This document shows, one piece after another, positions 34,421 through 44,900 of a DNA stretch of 64,000 bases (position 1 is its first letter; each line of letters starts with the position of its first letter). A model generated the notes under the pieces. That model ran no database searches. It saw nothing but the letters and a program-made list of their open reading frames with translations, and was not told the origin of the DNA. This stretch comes from Bacillota bacterium (GTDB taxonomy: Bacteria; Bacillota; Clostridia; Lachnospirales; Lachnospiraceae). The translations under genes and the position numbers were made by a program. The stretch covers positions 54,065 to 118,064 of the forward strand of contig JAEWMT010000081.1 of the NCBI GenBank assembly GCA_023393095.1. Reading direction: 5' to 3'.

Positions 34421-36985
34421 TTAATAATATACCGATGCACCTTGTTGATTAATTGCCTGACATGTATTGCCACTGAGATCCTTAAGTGAATTCGACGTTA
34501 TGGTTATGTACAAATAGGAATTCACCGGCGGAACTGAGTTAAGTGTTAATGTAGCAACTTTACCGCTAACGGAAACTGAACATCCAATCGGAACACTTGT
34601 AGTACCATATTTCTGAGTTATCGAAGCAGTTAGCGTTCCCACCACTTCCTCACTAAAGGTCATTTTAACTACATTCTTACTTGTAGAACTAGAATCAAAT
34701 ACTGTTGAAACTATGGTCGGTCTAACATTCTCTTTTAAGCTAACTACACCTGAGTAGTATGTTATCGCAGAATAAGAACCGTTATAACCCGATACCCCGC
34801 TGATATAGATAGGGCGATCAAGATCACTTGTTCTTTCGTCAATTGATCCATCAGGTACTGTCAAAATAACAACCGCTCCATTAACTGTATTCTCCTGAAA
34901 TACTGCTGAAATGATATTAACACCAGGTATTTTATAGTTGGCAGCATTCTGAGCCGATGCGCTATCAAGCCTATCTTTAAAGCGAACAAAAATCTGACTT
35001 AAATTCGCAGAGTTCTGAGTAATTTGAACCGGTGCAGGAAGCTCTGCTAATGCACTAATATTTGAAATAGTAACACCCGTTCTGCTAGCTGACCGATTCA
35101 TGAAGCTATCTGTTACAAACCCATCCATCAGGGTCATCTCATATTTACCAGCCACTGGTAGATTCAACTGAAGACAGATTACATTATCGTCTGTATCCGG
35201 TACCTGTGTATAATTAACATTCTGAGGGTATACCTCTCCATTCGTAGTAGTGAGTGTAGATAAAATCGGAATATTCGAAGAACTTAATGTAACCTTCTCT
35301 GTATAGGTTAAGGTGAGTATTCCAGTTGTTTCGTCGTAGTTATAAGAAGTTAAAGCCGGAGGTACACTGTCAGTCGTAAAGTTGACACTAAATGTCTTAG
35401 GTGTCATAGCGGAAGTATCCGATGCAATAACATTGTAGCTATCCCATCCATAGATACTTACTGAGTTCACCCCTGAAAGAGCAGCGATATACGATGGTAA
35501 TAAATAATTAACCTGCTTCGTGTTATCCGGATTTACTACGCCGGGAATTACGTTACCTGACACTTGCAAAGATCCAGGTACCTCAGTCCTAATTGCTCGG
35601 TCAAATGTAGCAGTAATTGTATCATAACCCGTACGTACTACCTGAATTGGTCTAGCCTGTGGTCTCTGTGATGCATCCGTCTGAAGAGTAGCGGTAAGGT
35701 AAGCATTCACCGGCCAATTACCTGCCAGATCCTTAACTCCTGAGATAGTTATTGAATATAATTTACCTTTATCCGAAGCATCTATTGTTGCTAGATTAAT
35801 CGACAATGATTTCTTATCTTTACTAATTGTATAATTCATTGCATTATTTAACATAGCAAGTGTAGTTGGATTACAGGTTGATGATAAACACTTTGCATTG
35901 GATATCTTTAACTTGGTAAAATCCATTGATTCTGTAAAATTAATGGAAACAATCACACCAGTTTCATCCAAAGTGACATTCGCGATATTCGGTGCATCAG
36001 TGTCAATATAATTTACTTCCTTATAATAATCCTCTAAAGGAACTCCATTTGTTGTAAGAACTGCTTTTGTTACACTGATACCATAAGATCCTTTTAAGGT
36101 ATTGGCTGTTGTTATTGTCAGTGTCTTTAAATCCGCAGACAAACTTGGTGTTAATGTTCCCGGATCATTTGCTAAAACATTCTTTATATCTTTTCCCATC
36201 TTAATACTGATATTTGGAGATAAAGTATTACTTGAAGTAATAACCGTATCCTTCTTTACCGGGCTGTCAAATTTAATTGTAATTGTATTAGAACCGGTAA
36301 TAGTTACATCGCTAACCGTAGCGGTCGGAGCGGTTACGTTGATTATAATGGAATCATCAATGTCACTGTTCGCTGCAGCATCCGCTGTTGCACTTCTTAC
36401 CGCTTTTACTCTTACTACCGCTTTACCTGCTTTGACACCAGTTACAATTCCTTTGTTATTGGCATCAAGGGAGATACAGTCCGGATTGCTTAATATATTA
36501 TCCTTATCTATGTACCAATATGCTACATCGGTAGAATTGGATGGTGTCAGGACTGCATCCAGATCAACCGTACCACCGATCAAAAGATCATATGCATTAT
36601 TCTTTAATTCTCCATGTTTGATTTCAATGGCTGTAGCCGGAATTCTTACTGTAACCTTACAGGACAATGATTTCGTCTTTTTGGAAGGGTACGTTATCAC
36701 ACATTTAATTGTGGCTGTACCGGTTCCAACTGCGGTAACCAATCCTTTCGTGTTTACTTTGGCAACCTTACTATTAGAGGTTGTCCATTTATACTTACTT
36801 CTTGCTACTTTGTTTTTAATACTAATGCTATAAGTTTCCCCTTTACCCGAAAAATCAAGCTTCGTCTTATTAAAGGACGGGGTTGCGGCAGCGTTTGCTA
36901 CTGCCATGTTTTGATTCCACATGTAAGGTATCAGAATTGATATTACTAGAAATAAAGCCAACTTTCTTTTCAAAAATATCTTCAT
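34421..36985 (-). CDS. Secreted protein with Big_2 domain and repeated Ig-like (SLH-less) modules
   Basis: An 854-residue exported protein. Residues 1-33 are a signal peptide (ends VANAA). About 36-115 form a Big_2-type Ig domain (SNSKVAKVNTKGLVTAVGTGTATIKC) and a second one follows (about 116-215). From 216 to the end are at least five repeats of the Ig-like_5/FlgD-type fold, each starting with a strand like PTIVSTVFDSS and containing a V-x-x-T-F-x-x-x-V/M stretch (TITAKF, LTYTEKVTLSS, KMTFSEEVVG). No anchor, dockerin or SLH domain is seen, so it may be released or bind the wall by charge. An AGGAGGAG site precedes the ATG. Confidence 0.82.
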   Translation of the reverse strand: MKIFLKRKLALFLVISILIPYMWNQNMAVANAAATPSFNKTKLDFSGKGETYSISIKNKVARSKYKWTTSNSKVAKVNTKGLVTAVGTGTATIKCVITYPSKKTKSLSCKVTVRIPATAIEIKHGELKNNAYDLLIGGTVDLDAVLTPSNSTDVAYWYIDKDNILSNPDCISLDANNKGIVTGVKAGKAVVRVKAVRSATADAAANSDIDDSIIINVTAPTATVSDVTITGSNTITIKFDSPVKKDTVITSSNTLSPNISIKMGKDIKNVLANDPGTLTPSLSADLKTLTITTANTLKGSYGISVTKAVLTTNGVPLEDYYKEVNYIDTDAPNIANVTLDETGVIVSINFTESMDFTKLKISNAKCLSSTCNPTTLAMLNNAMNYTISKDKKSLSINLATIDASDKGKLYSITISGVKDLAGNWPVNAYLTATLQTDASQRPQARPIQVVRTGYDTITATFDRAIRTEVPGSLQVSGNVIPGVVNPDNTKQVNYLLPSYIAALSGVNSVSIYGWDSYNVIASDTSAMTPKTFSVNFTTDSVPPALTSYNYDETTGILTLTYTEKVTLSSSNIPILSTLTTTNGEVYPQNVNYTQVPDTDDNVICLQLNLPVAGKYEMTLMDGFVTDSFMNRSASRTGVTISNISALAELPAPVQITQNSANLSQIFVRFKDRLDSASAQNAANYKIPGVNIISAVFQENTVNGAVVILTVPDGSIDERTSDLDRPIYISGVSGYNGSYSAITYYSGVVSLKENVRPTIVSTVFDSSSTSKNVVKMTFSEEVVGTLTASITQKYGTTSVPIGCSVSVSGKVATLTLNSVPPVNSYLYITITSNSLKDLSGNTCQAINQQGASVYY

Positions 36986-37042
36986 TTCATTCTCCTCCTA
37001 ATAATTTACTGCCGTAGCAGTTTTATCTACAGTTTCTAACTA

Positions 37043-37071
37043 TTAATATTATAGCATTAATTTATTGTCAA
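37043..37071 (-). promoter_or_regulatory. Candidate promoter of the Ig-like surface-protein gene
   Basis: Minus strand: perfect TTGACA (37066-37071), 17-nt spacer, TATTAA (37043-37048; four of six). It lies 58 nt upstream of the ATG. A small ACTGC-TACG-GCAGT hairpin falls in the leader. Confidence 0.55.
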
Positions 37072-37129
37072 AAATTTGTCGTGCTGCTAAAATATTTAAA
37101 ATTTTGATATTTTTTCCTTAAAATCATAA

Positions 37130-38332
37130 TTAAATTTTCTTAGATTCGCAAATAATCCGTTTGCAAAATACACGGTCTCTGGAAACAACCTGATGATAGA
37201 CCTTTTCAACCTGAAAAGCGAATTCCTGTGCAGAATATTTTTTCACCATTTCAATCGAATTTGTGCAATAATCTGTCTCTTTATCCTTATAAAAGATCTG
37301 GTCTAAACCGTAGTAAAGTTCCTCATTATTCGTAAAGGTATATCCATTCGTTCCCTGTATCAGTATATCCTCTAGGCATTTGTCCTTGCGAGCTACCACC
37401 GGCAGACCTGAAGCCATGGCTTCGATATAGGTAAGTCCTTGAGTTTCACTGCGAGACGCACTGACAAATACATCACCTAGCTGGTAAAACAGACCGATGG
37501 TATCCCATGGCTGGGCACCAGTAAATATAAACCGGTCTGTAAGTCCAAGATGCTTCACCATACTTACCAGTTTCTCCGAGGCAGGTCCGCTTCCTACGAT
37601 AACAAATCTCACCTCATCCCTGGTCTTCATGTAATCTGGCATTGCCCTAATAATTTCCTCAATATTTTTTTCCTGCGATACTCTTCCGATATAAATCATT
37701 ATCTTATTCTGCAAAGATATATTATATTTCCCTCTAAGAGAGTTCACCTCTTCTTCAGAATAATTATTTCGGTCAAATTTACTCAAATCAATTCCAGTCG
37801 GTATCACAGAGATATCCTTATGAACGCTGTATGTCATCAGCAACTCCTTGGTCTTCATGGTTGGAACAATAACCTGTTCTACTGTGTTGCAGCATACCTT
37901 GGAATAAGTTCTGGCAAAAGCCTTGGCTCTCCGATCCAATGCCTTAAAACGGGTCAAATAATGTGTATAATCCTCATATATTGTGTGATAGGTATGAACG
38001 ATAGGAAGCTTTAATTCTTTTGCCATAATTCGACCAAAAACACCCAAAGAAAACTCTGTATGCGTATGGATAATATCCAGATTTAATTTTTTTATGACAT
38101 GAGCTAGCTTTGGTTGATAAAACAATCCTACCCGGCGTTCTGTTATAAAAATAAAAGGTATGCTTGGTACACGAAATACATTATGCTCATGCTCAGGAGC
38201 CCCAGGTGTAGTTGTTGTGAAGACATAGACATTATGTCCTCTTTTCTCAAGCTCATTTTTTAACATATATACGGAGTTTGCTACTCCATTAATCTCGGGA
38301 TAATAGGTCTCCGAAAATAACCCTACATTCAT
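37130..38332 (-). CDS. Glycosyltransferase family 4, membrane-glycolipid type
   Basis: A 400-residue GT-B enzyme. The start at 38332 is chosen because the longer frame opens with TTG and the AGGCAGGA ribosome site lies just before this ATG. Landmarks are MNVGLFSETYYPEINGVANSVY at the acceptor side, HTHTEFSLGVFGR, KIMIYIGRVSQEKN, and the EX7E-type ETQGLTYIEAMASGLPVVA. The best match in memory is 1,2-diacylglycerol 3-glucosyltransferase, which makes glycolipids for membrane or lipoteichoic acid; other GT4 acceptors remain possible. It is a single gene with no anchor, likely peripheral at the membrane. Confidence 0.85.
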   Translation of the reverse strand: MNVGLFSETYYPEINGVANSVYMLKNELEKRGHNVYVFTTTTPGAPEHEHNVFRVPSIPFIFITERRVGLFYQPKLAHVIKKLNLDIIHTHTEFSLGVFGRIMAKELKLPIVHTYHTIYEDYTHYLTRFKALDRRAKAFARTYSKVCCNTVEQVIVPTMKTKELLMTYSVHKDISVIPTGIDLSKFDRNNYSEEEVNSLRGKYNISLQNKIMIYIGRVSQEKNIEEIIRAMPDYMKTRDEVRFVIVGSGPASEKLVSMVKHLGLTDRFIFTGAQPWDTIGLFYQLGDVFVSASRSETQGLTYIEAMASGLPVVARKDKCLEDILIQGTNGYTFTNNEELYYGLDQIFYKDKETDYCTNSIEMVKKYSAQEFAFQVEKVYHQVVSRDRVFCKRIICESKKI

Positions 38333-38563
38333 TATAAAAATTCCTGCCTTTCCCAATCTACATATATATCACAGCCATTTTCATCATAGAATATTTATAA
38401 ACAAAAGTAAAGGTTATATTCGTAAAATTGCTTGATAAATGAAAAAAGCTGTTAGCAAATTTTTCAAATTTATAGAACTTTTACTTTCTTTTTTACCAAA
38501 TCCGAATTATAATAAGATAATAGTATATAATTATTATTAAAAATAGAAAGGATGTAGTAGCAT

Positions 38564-38821
38564 ATGAAAAAATTTGGAAAGTTTATTTTTGGTACAGCCG
38601 CAATTGCATCAATCGCAGCGGGTGCCTATTATATCTATAAGAACTATATAAAGAAGGATTCCACGGACGATTTTGATGATTTTGAAGATGACTTCGAGGA
38701 CTTTGATACAGAAGAAGATGAGGAAGAAGATTCTAGAGAATATGTACCGATTAATTTGGATGACACTTCTCAAGCCACTGACGAGACGGATGAGGTAGAA
38801 CCACTTCCTGAAGATGAATAA
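38564..38821 (+). CDS. Small acidic membrane-tethered protein, unknown function
   Basis: An 85-residue protein. Residues 1-11 are basic and 8-25 form a glycine/alanine-rich membrane helix (FGTAAIASIAAGAYYIY), followed by an extremely acidic tail: between residues 35 and 58 almost every position is Asp, Glu or Phe. An AAAGGATG ribosome site supports the start. A strong terminator (38892-38936) closes the gene, so it is monocistronic. The design (one helix, flexible acidic tail) suggests a peripheral regulator or scaffold. No family could be named. Confidence 0.7.
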   Translation: MKKFGKFIFGTAAIASIAAGAYYIYKNYIKKDSTDDFDDFEDDFEDFDTEEDEEEDSREYVPINLDDTSQATDETDEVEPLPEDE

Positions 38822-38891
38822 TAAAACAAAGAAGGTAAAGCTGTAAAAAAACCAAATGAGTTCCACAATCAGTTTATTAACTTTAATATTC

Positions 38892-38936
38892 AAGGTTCCT
38901 GCTAAACACGTATGATACAAAGTTTGCAGGAACCTT
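38892..38936 (+). terminator. Terminator after the small acidic protein gene
   Basis: AAGGTTCCTGC (38892-38902) pairs with GCAGGAACCTT (38926-38936); the stem is extended by AAAC/GTTT, and TTATT follows. The inverted direction could also serve the convergent gene ending at 38976. Confidence 0.82.
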
Positions 38937-38975
38937 TATTATATTCGATTTGAAGTACTTATCTGGTTTAGGTTC

Positions 38976-40175
38976 TTAATTACTGTTTTGCTGGCAGAAA
39001 GTTCTCAGATTGCTAAACAACTTCGTTTTATTCACGGCATTATAATTTATTGTATTGACTGTATTCCCGTCAAAGTTGCTTACCGTAATACTATCACCGA
39101 TTTGTATTTTGTATATTTTTCTACTGGTCTCAATTGATGTAGCCACTATTGTATAGTTTATTACAGAAGGAGGCTCTGATCCTTCAACGAATTTCTGCTG
39201 ATCCATGATTGTATAGAAGTTTTCAATCGAATCCTGGTCTGATAAAACGATTGTTGTCTGATTAGCTTGGTCTTTTATTGTAATTTTCTGTATTATTTTA
39301 GGACTTGTCATAACAATCTTCTGGAAGGATAGATTATTTAACATAGTAGCGGTTTTCTGGTTAGCGGAGGATACATATTTATCCACAGATGTATCTGCAT
39401 AATCCTGATTATTTCCTACCGCATTCGTATTAGAACCATTCGAACTATCCTTGCTACCTGTTTGATTCGTAGCACTTGTTATCATTGGTGTCACTGCAGC
39501 ACTGATTCCCGAGCCATTATCATACTCACTTGATTTATCTTCAAAAATTGATATATCATCAGCTGATGTATCCTCTCCTGTATCTGCTGAACCACCTGTT
39601 TCAGAATCCTGAGCTATTATTTCCTTCTTCTGCTTTTGATCCGATGAAGTTTTACTTTTCTCTGTCCCCGCTTTATCTGCCTTTGCATTATTAGAAGAAT
39701 CAGCTACGCTGTATCCTTTGGTTGCCGACGCTTTTGGAGAGCCGGTTGTTATACTGTTTTCATCGGATAAGGATATTCCAGTATTCGATTGCTCCATATT
39801 TTTTTTGCTTGTATTATTATAAAAATTTAGTCCAGCCACCACCACTAATACTGCGGCTGCTGCCCCCGCAACGATACGAATCTTCTTATACCACGGAATC
39901 AGTTTCCCAGAAATTATCTTATCATCTTTCTGGTGATCTGAATTAATTTGCTCCTTATTATCGGAAACATTATCAAAATCCGATGCTACTGTATCACTCT
40001 GTTTTACTGCCTCCAGTGTTCTTTTAATCAGCTCCTCAGAGACAGAGATTCCTTTTAATTCAAGAGAAGTATTCAGGTGTGTTTTAATATCAAGATCATC
40101 CTTATTAAGTTCATTAGATACAGAATTAATTGCCTTTCTACTGTTTCTATCTGTATTCTTCCTATTAAAACTCAT
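38976..40175 (-). CDS. Probable anti-sigma factor, membrane protein
   Basis: A 399-residue protein, first with a soluble N-terminal region (about 1-100) that would bind the sigma factor, then one membrane helix (about 101-118, IVAGAAAAVLVVVAGLNFY), a long Ser/Asn/Thr/Asp-rich low-complexity stretch and a small C-terminal domain (about 275-399) with strands such as IVMTSPKIIQKITIKD. A canonical zinc-binding HxxxCxxC of ZAS anti-sigma factors is not seen. The ATG overlaps the sigma gene end by 11 bp, with a GGGAGGG site within that gene, strongly suggesting paired expression. Anti-sigma activity is inferred from this synteny and topology. Confidence 0.75.
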   Translation of the reverse strand: MSFNRKNTDRNSRKAINSVSNELNKDDLDIKTHLNTSLELKGISVSEELIKRTLEAVKQSDTVASDFDNVSDNKEQINSDHQKDDKIISGKLIPWYKKIRIVAGAAAAVLVVVAGLNFYNNTSKKNMEQSNTGISLSDENSITTGSPKASATKGYSVADSSNNAKADKAGTEKSKTSSDQKQKKEIIAQDSETGGSADTGEDTSADDISIFEDKSSEYDNGSGISAAVTPMITSATNQTGSKDSSNGSNTNAVGNNQDYADTSVDKYVSSANQKTATMLNNLSFQKIVMTSPKIIQKITIKDQANQTTIVLSDQDSIENFYTIMDQQKFVEGSEPPSVINYTIVATSIETSRKIYKIQIGDSITVSNFDGNTVNTINYNAVNKTKLFSNLRTFCQQNSN

Positions 40176-40713
40176 CTAAAACCCTCCCTTCCAATACTAA
40201 TTTTAGCCTCTGCCTAGCTCTTGATAGTCTGCTCTTAGCGGTTCCTTCTGCTATATTTAATACATTTGCTGCCTCCGCAAGAGTCATCTCTTGAAAATAT
40301 ACACAAATTACTATATCTTTATATTTTGCCGGTAAGGAAAGTACAGTATTTCGAATTAGTTCCCTGGTATCTTTCTTTTCAATACTGTCGTAATCATTCT
40401 CACTGATTAACATATCCTCCTGGTATTCCATCATCGGCACCACTCTTTTGTTCCATGCGCTCTTTATATAATCCTTACTGGTATTGATTGCGATCCTGAT
40501 AATCCATGTCTTAATACTAGAATTACCTTCAAAGGTAGAAAGCTTCTGATTCACTTTTATGAAGACATCCTGGAAAATATCCTCTGCCGTGTTACTATCC
40601 TTGACATACATATAAGCTGTCCTGAGAACATCGTTACCATATTGACGTATCAGAGTTTCTATATCATAAGTAGGCGTATTTTCTGAGAGGTTGTTTTGAA
40701 CATCCTTCTGCAT
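40165..40713 (-). CDS. ECF-type RNA polymerase sigma factor
   Basis: A 182-residue sigma-70 family protein of the extracytoplasmic-function class. Region 2 is at about residues 16-85 (YGNDVLRTAYMYVKDSNTAEDIFQDVFIKV, with the LEDIxQDxF-type core) and WIIRIAINTSKDYIKSAWN; region 4 follows (about 120-175; LPAKYKDIVICVYFQEMTLAEAANVLNIAEGTAKSRLSRARQRL). A GGGGGAT ribosome site lies before the ATG. It is followed by its probable membrane anti-sigma partner. The regulon is unknown, and no ECF promoter pair was pinned down upstream. Confidence 0.93.
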   Translation of the reverse strand: MQKDVQNNLSENTPTYDIETLIRQYGNDVLRTAYMYVKDSNTAEDIFQDVFIKVNQKLSTFEGNSSIKTWIIRIAINTSKDYIKSAWNKRVVPMMEYQEDMLISENDYDSIEKKDTRELIRNTVLSLPAKYKDIVICVYFQEMTLAEAANVLNIAEGTAKSRLSRARQRLKLVLEGRVLDEF

Positions 40714-40897
40714 CCTTTATCCCCCTAAACTATACCTGTTCATTATCTTTCCAATTTAATATAATAAACATAGTATACATGTATAGATAAAAGAAGTAAA
40801 TAACGAAATGGATGCAGTCGCCAACTCCCTTTAACCATTAGACGCAACATATAATAAAACAGTTCCAATAAATATTAAAAATCACTTCTGACTAATA

Positions 40898-40958
40898 GAA
40901 AAAGACCAAGATAGTAAGCGGAACTTTGATGAATTCCGATTACTGCCTGGTCTTTTTC
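40898..40958 (-). terminator. Terminator after pfkA
   Basis: GAAAAAGACCA (40898-40908) pairs with TGGTCTTTTTC (40948-40958); an inner stem AGTAAgCGGAA / TTCCGaTTACT continues it. Strong and symmetrical, 20 bp past the pfkA stop. Confidence 0.85.
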
Positions 40959-40977
40959 TTTATCTATATTTCATAAT

Positions 40978-41949
40978 CTATCTTGAAAGTCTGATTGATA
41001 AATCATACATGTATTGGTCGACATCTTTAGTCATTGCCAATCCTTCTTCAATATCATAATCAACTAAATGACCATCCTTGTATCCGACAATTCTCTTTGA
41101 TGCTCCGGAAACAAGTAAGTCAACGGCTTTTGCACCCATCATGGAAGCATATACACGATCAATAGCTGTAGGGCTTCCTCCTCTTTGTGCATGACCAATT
41201 ATAGTTGCTCTGGTCTCCATTCCGGTAGCTGCTTCGATTCTCTTAGCCATGCCGTTCGAATCACCGACTCCTTCTGCATTAACAATGATATAATGCTTCT
41301 TACCGGTTTTACGCTTTTCTACAATATTATTGATAATTCTTTGCTCATCGTAATTATAACGCTCTGAAATCAGGATCTCCTCAGCACCGTTAGCGATACC
41401 ACTCCATAATGCGATATATCCGGCATGCCTGCCCATAACCTCAATGATACTACATCTTTCATGAGAAGTTGATGTATCTCTTACTTTATCGATTGTCTCC
41501 ATAGCAGTATTTACTGCAGTATCAAATCCAATTGTATAATCTGTATAAGCAATATCAAGGTCAATTGTTCCAGGAAGTCCAACTGCATTAATACCTCTTC
41601 TTGCCAGCTGCTGTGCGCCCTTAAAGGATCCATCTCCACCTATTACAACTAAGCCGTCAATTCCATGCTTTCTACATATTTCTGCTGCCTCATCCTGTAC
41701 TTCAGGTTTAAGCATCTCAAGACAACGGGCAGTGTAAAGAATGGTTCCTCCCCTTTGAATGATATCAGATACACTTCTGGAATCCATATCTATAATATCT
41801 TCCTCTAATAAACCATTATATCCTCTTCTGATACCCTTTACCTTTATACCTGCTGCAAGTCCCGTCCGTACCACTGCTCTGATTGCAGCATTCATACCCG
41901 GCGCATCCCCGCCGCTGGTTAAAACACCAATCGTTTTAACATCACTCAT
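40978..41949 (-). CDS. pfkA: 6-phosphofructokinase, ATP type
   Basis: A 323-residue glycolytic enzyme that phosphorylates fructose 6-phosphate at C1. The start at 41949 has a GGAGGG site 8 nt upstream; the upstream in-frame start lacks one. The nucleotide site TSGGDAPGMNAA and the GGDGSF loop with Gly (not Asp) at the ATP/PPi selector point to ATP as donor. The catalytic motif reads GTIDLDI: the catalytic Asp is kept, but a Leu (residue 131) stands where most enzymes have Asn. Allosteric-site residues (GRHAGYIAL) look normal. It follows dnaE by 45 bp, so it is probably co-transcribed with that gene. Confidence 0.95.
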   Translation of the reverse strand: MSDVKTIGVLTSGGDAPGMNAAIRAVVRTGLAAGIKVKGIRRGYNGLLEEDIIDMDSRSVSDIIQRGGTILYTARCLEMLKPEVQDEAAEICRKHGIDGLVVIGGDGSFKGAQQLARRGINAVGLPGTIDLDIAYTDYTIGFDTAVNTAMETIDKVRDTSTSHERCSIIEVMGRHAGYIALWSGIANGAEEILISERYNYDEQRIINNIVEKRKTGKKHYIIVNAEGVGDSNGMAKRIEAATGMETRATIIGHAQRGGSPTAIDRVYASMMGAKAVDLLVSGASKRIVGYKDGHLVDYDIEEGLAMTKDVDQYMYDLSIRLSR

Positions 41950-41994
41950 GATAATAACCCTCCAATTAATTTGCAATAAAGCAATGACAGTATT

Positions 41995-44900
41995 CTAATC
42001 TATTTTGCCTTGTTTTTCAATACTCTTTTCAGTAATTCGTACATTTTCTTTAGAATAAATTGTCGAAAGCCGTTCGATTAGGTCTTTTCCTGCCTTTACA
42101 CTTTTACTTTTTGGTAATTTTTTCATGCATTTTTCCTCGTCACAATATACAATGACCATATCATTTCCATCAAATTCATCTAGTAAAGTATATAAGGACT
42201 GCTCGTCCTTTCGAAACGTCTCCAAATTTCTATATTTAATCCAGACCTCCTGCGGTATCATATCAAAAGGAATGATCTCCTGACAGATTAGTTTTGCAGC
42301 TTTTTCTTCCTCCACAGTTACTTTACCGCGAACAAAAATTTTCCGGTCCGGATCTATCATTGCCTTATATTTCTCATAATCCTTTGGAAACAGAATTACC
42401 TCAACTACCCCAAACAAATCCTCCAATGTAATAAAAGCCATCATACTGTTATTACGTGTTGTTTTTATTGTTTTAGAAGTTACCATTCCTCCGATAATTT
42501 CGTTGCTCCCATCGACTACTCTGGGTTTATTTGTTTCTTCATCCAAGATAAAAGCATTTGAGTATACACTTACGTTTTTTTCGATGCGGTTCTCATACTC
42601 ATCCAGAGGATGCCCGCTGACATAGATACCAAGTACCTCTTTCTCAAAGGCTAGTAGCTGTTCCTTATTATATTCTTCCACATCCGGTAGTGTAATCTCA
42701 TATTCCTGCTTTTCTTCCTCAGCTGCAAAATCAAATAATGTCATCTGTCCGGTAAGGGATTTTTTCTTATCTGCTGCTATGCTATCAAGGATCTGGATAT
42801 AGCTCATCATAAGTTGTCTGCGATTCGCATGAAGATGATTGAATACGCCTGCTTTAATGAAACTTTCTATGGTACGTTTATTCACTTCTTTACCAGAAAG
42901 TCTGGTAGCAAAATCCTTCAGACTAAGGAAGGAGCCATTATCCTCCCGCTCTGTTACAATTGCATCAATCACAGGTTTACCGATCCCTTTGATTGCGGAA
43001 AGTGCATAGCGAATCGCTCCCTGGGATACTGTAAATACGGCATCTCCTTCATTAATGTCCGGAGGAAGTATTTCAATATTCATCTGTCGGCAGGTATAAA
43101 TGTATTCCGATACTTTTCCAGGATTATCTATAACCGAGGTCATAAGTGCTGCCATAAATTCTAGCGGATAGTAGCATTTTAAATAAGCTGTCTCATAGGA
43201 AACGACCGCATAAGCAGCTGCATGTGATTTATTGAACGCATACTTTGCAAAATCTATCATTTCATCAAAAATATGATTCGCAACCGCTTCCGGTATACCA
43301 TTACCGATACAGCCAATTACCCCTTCTTCTGGATTACCGTAGACAAAGGTTTTTCTTTCTTTTATCATAACTGATTCTTTCTTCTTAGACATCGCACGGC
43401 GTACAAGATCACTTCTCCCATAGCTGTAGCCAGCAAGATCACGTACAATCTGCATAACCTGTTCTTGGTATACAATACAACCGTAAGTCGGGGATAGAAT
43501 CGGCTCTAATTGCGGACATTCATAGATGATATGTCCTGAATCATTCTTACCTTTAATATACTTCGGAATAAAGTCCATCGGGCCTGGGCGGTATAAAGCA
43601 ATTCCGGCAATAACGTCTTCAATGTTACGCGGCTTCAACTCTTTCATGAAACTTTTCATACCGGCACTTTCTAATTGGAAGATACCTTCCGTACGCCCCG
43701 ATGCAATCAAATCATATACTTTTTCATCATTATAATCTATCTTTTTTATATCAAATTTATTCAAATCATCCCTGTTTTTATTTACCAAGGCCTCAGCATT
43801 CTGAATGACTGTGAGGGTACGAAGGCCGAGAAAGTCCATTTTCAGAAGGCCCAGTTCCTCTAGGGTTGTCATTGTAAACTGAGTTGTGATGGAATCGTCG
43901 GAGGAACAGGAAAGAGGAACAAATTCATCAATACTTGCTTTGCCGATTACAACTCCTGCCGCATGCATGGATGTATGCCTTGGCAGACCCTCCAGTCTTT
44001 TGGACATGTCAATCAGATATTTGACTTCATCATTACTTTCATAAAGCTGACTCAATTCCTTATTGGCAGAAAGCGCTTTGTCAATGGTAATGCCCGGTTC
44101 TGTAGGTATCATCTTTGCAATGGTATCTACCTGTGCATAGGACATATCGAGAGCTCGTCCCACATCCCGGATGACACCCCTCGCCGCCATTGTACCAAAG
44201 GTTACAATCTGAACCACCTTATCCTTACCATATTTACGGGTTACATAATCAATAACCTCCTGCCTTCGCTCAAAGCAGAAATCAATATCAATATCGGGCA
44301 TAGTAAGACGTTCAGGATTTAAGAAACGTTCAAACAAAAGGTTATATTTTATCGGGTCAATATCCGTTATTCCAAGTGAATAGGAAACAATAGAACCTGC
44401 GGCACTTCCCCTTCCCGGTCCTACTATAATATTATTATCTCTTGCGTACTTAATAAAGTCCCATACAATTAGAAAATAATCTACAAAGCCCATATTTTTG
44501 ATAGTTTCAAGTTCATAATCCAGCCTCTCAGATAATTCTTCAGAGACTGGTTGATAGCGTTTTTGTAAACCTTCTCTACATAATTGATATAAATAATCAA
44601 AAGCCGTCAGGGAATTCGGAACCGGATAAACCGGCAGTTTATATTCCCCAAAGGTTATTGCCACATTGCATCTATTAGCAATCTCATATGTATTTTCAAG
44701 AGCTTCCTTCGCATAAGGAAAAAGATCAAGCATTTCTTCAGGTGATTTCAGATAATACTGACCTCCCTCATAACGCATCCGGTTCTCGTCATTCACCTTC
44801 TTCTGGGTCTGGATACATAGAAGAATATCATGCGGATCGGCATCCTCTGCAAAAGTATAATGAACATCATTGGTTGCTACCAACTTAATTCCTGTTTCCT

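Noticed and set aside
36102..36833. 243-residue plus-strand frame opposite the Ig-like protein, hydrophobic
   Set aside because: The hydrophobic look arises from antisense reading of Thr/Ser/Asn-rich coding; there is no ribosome site.
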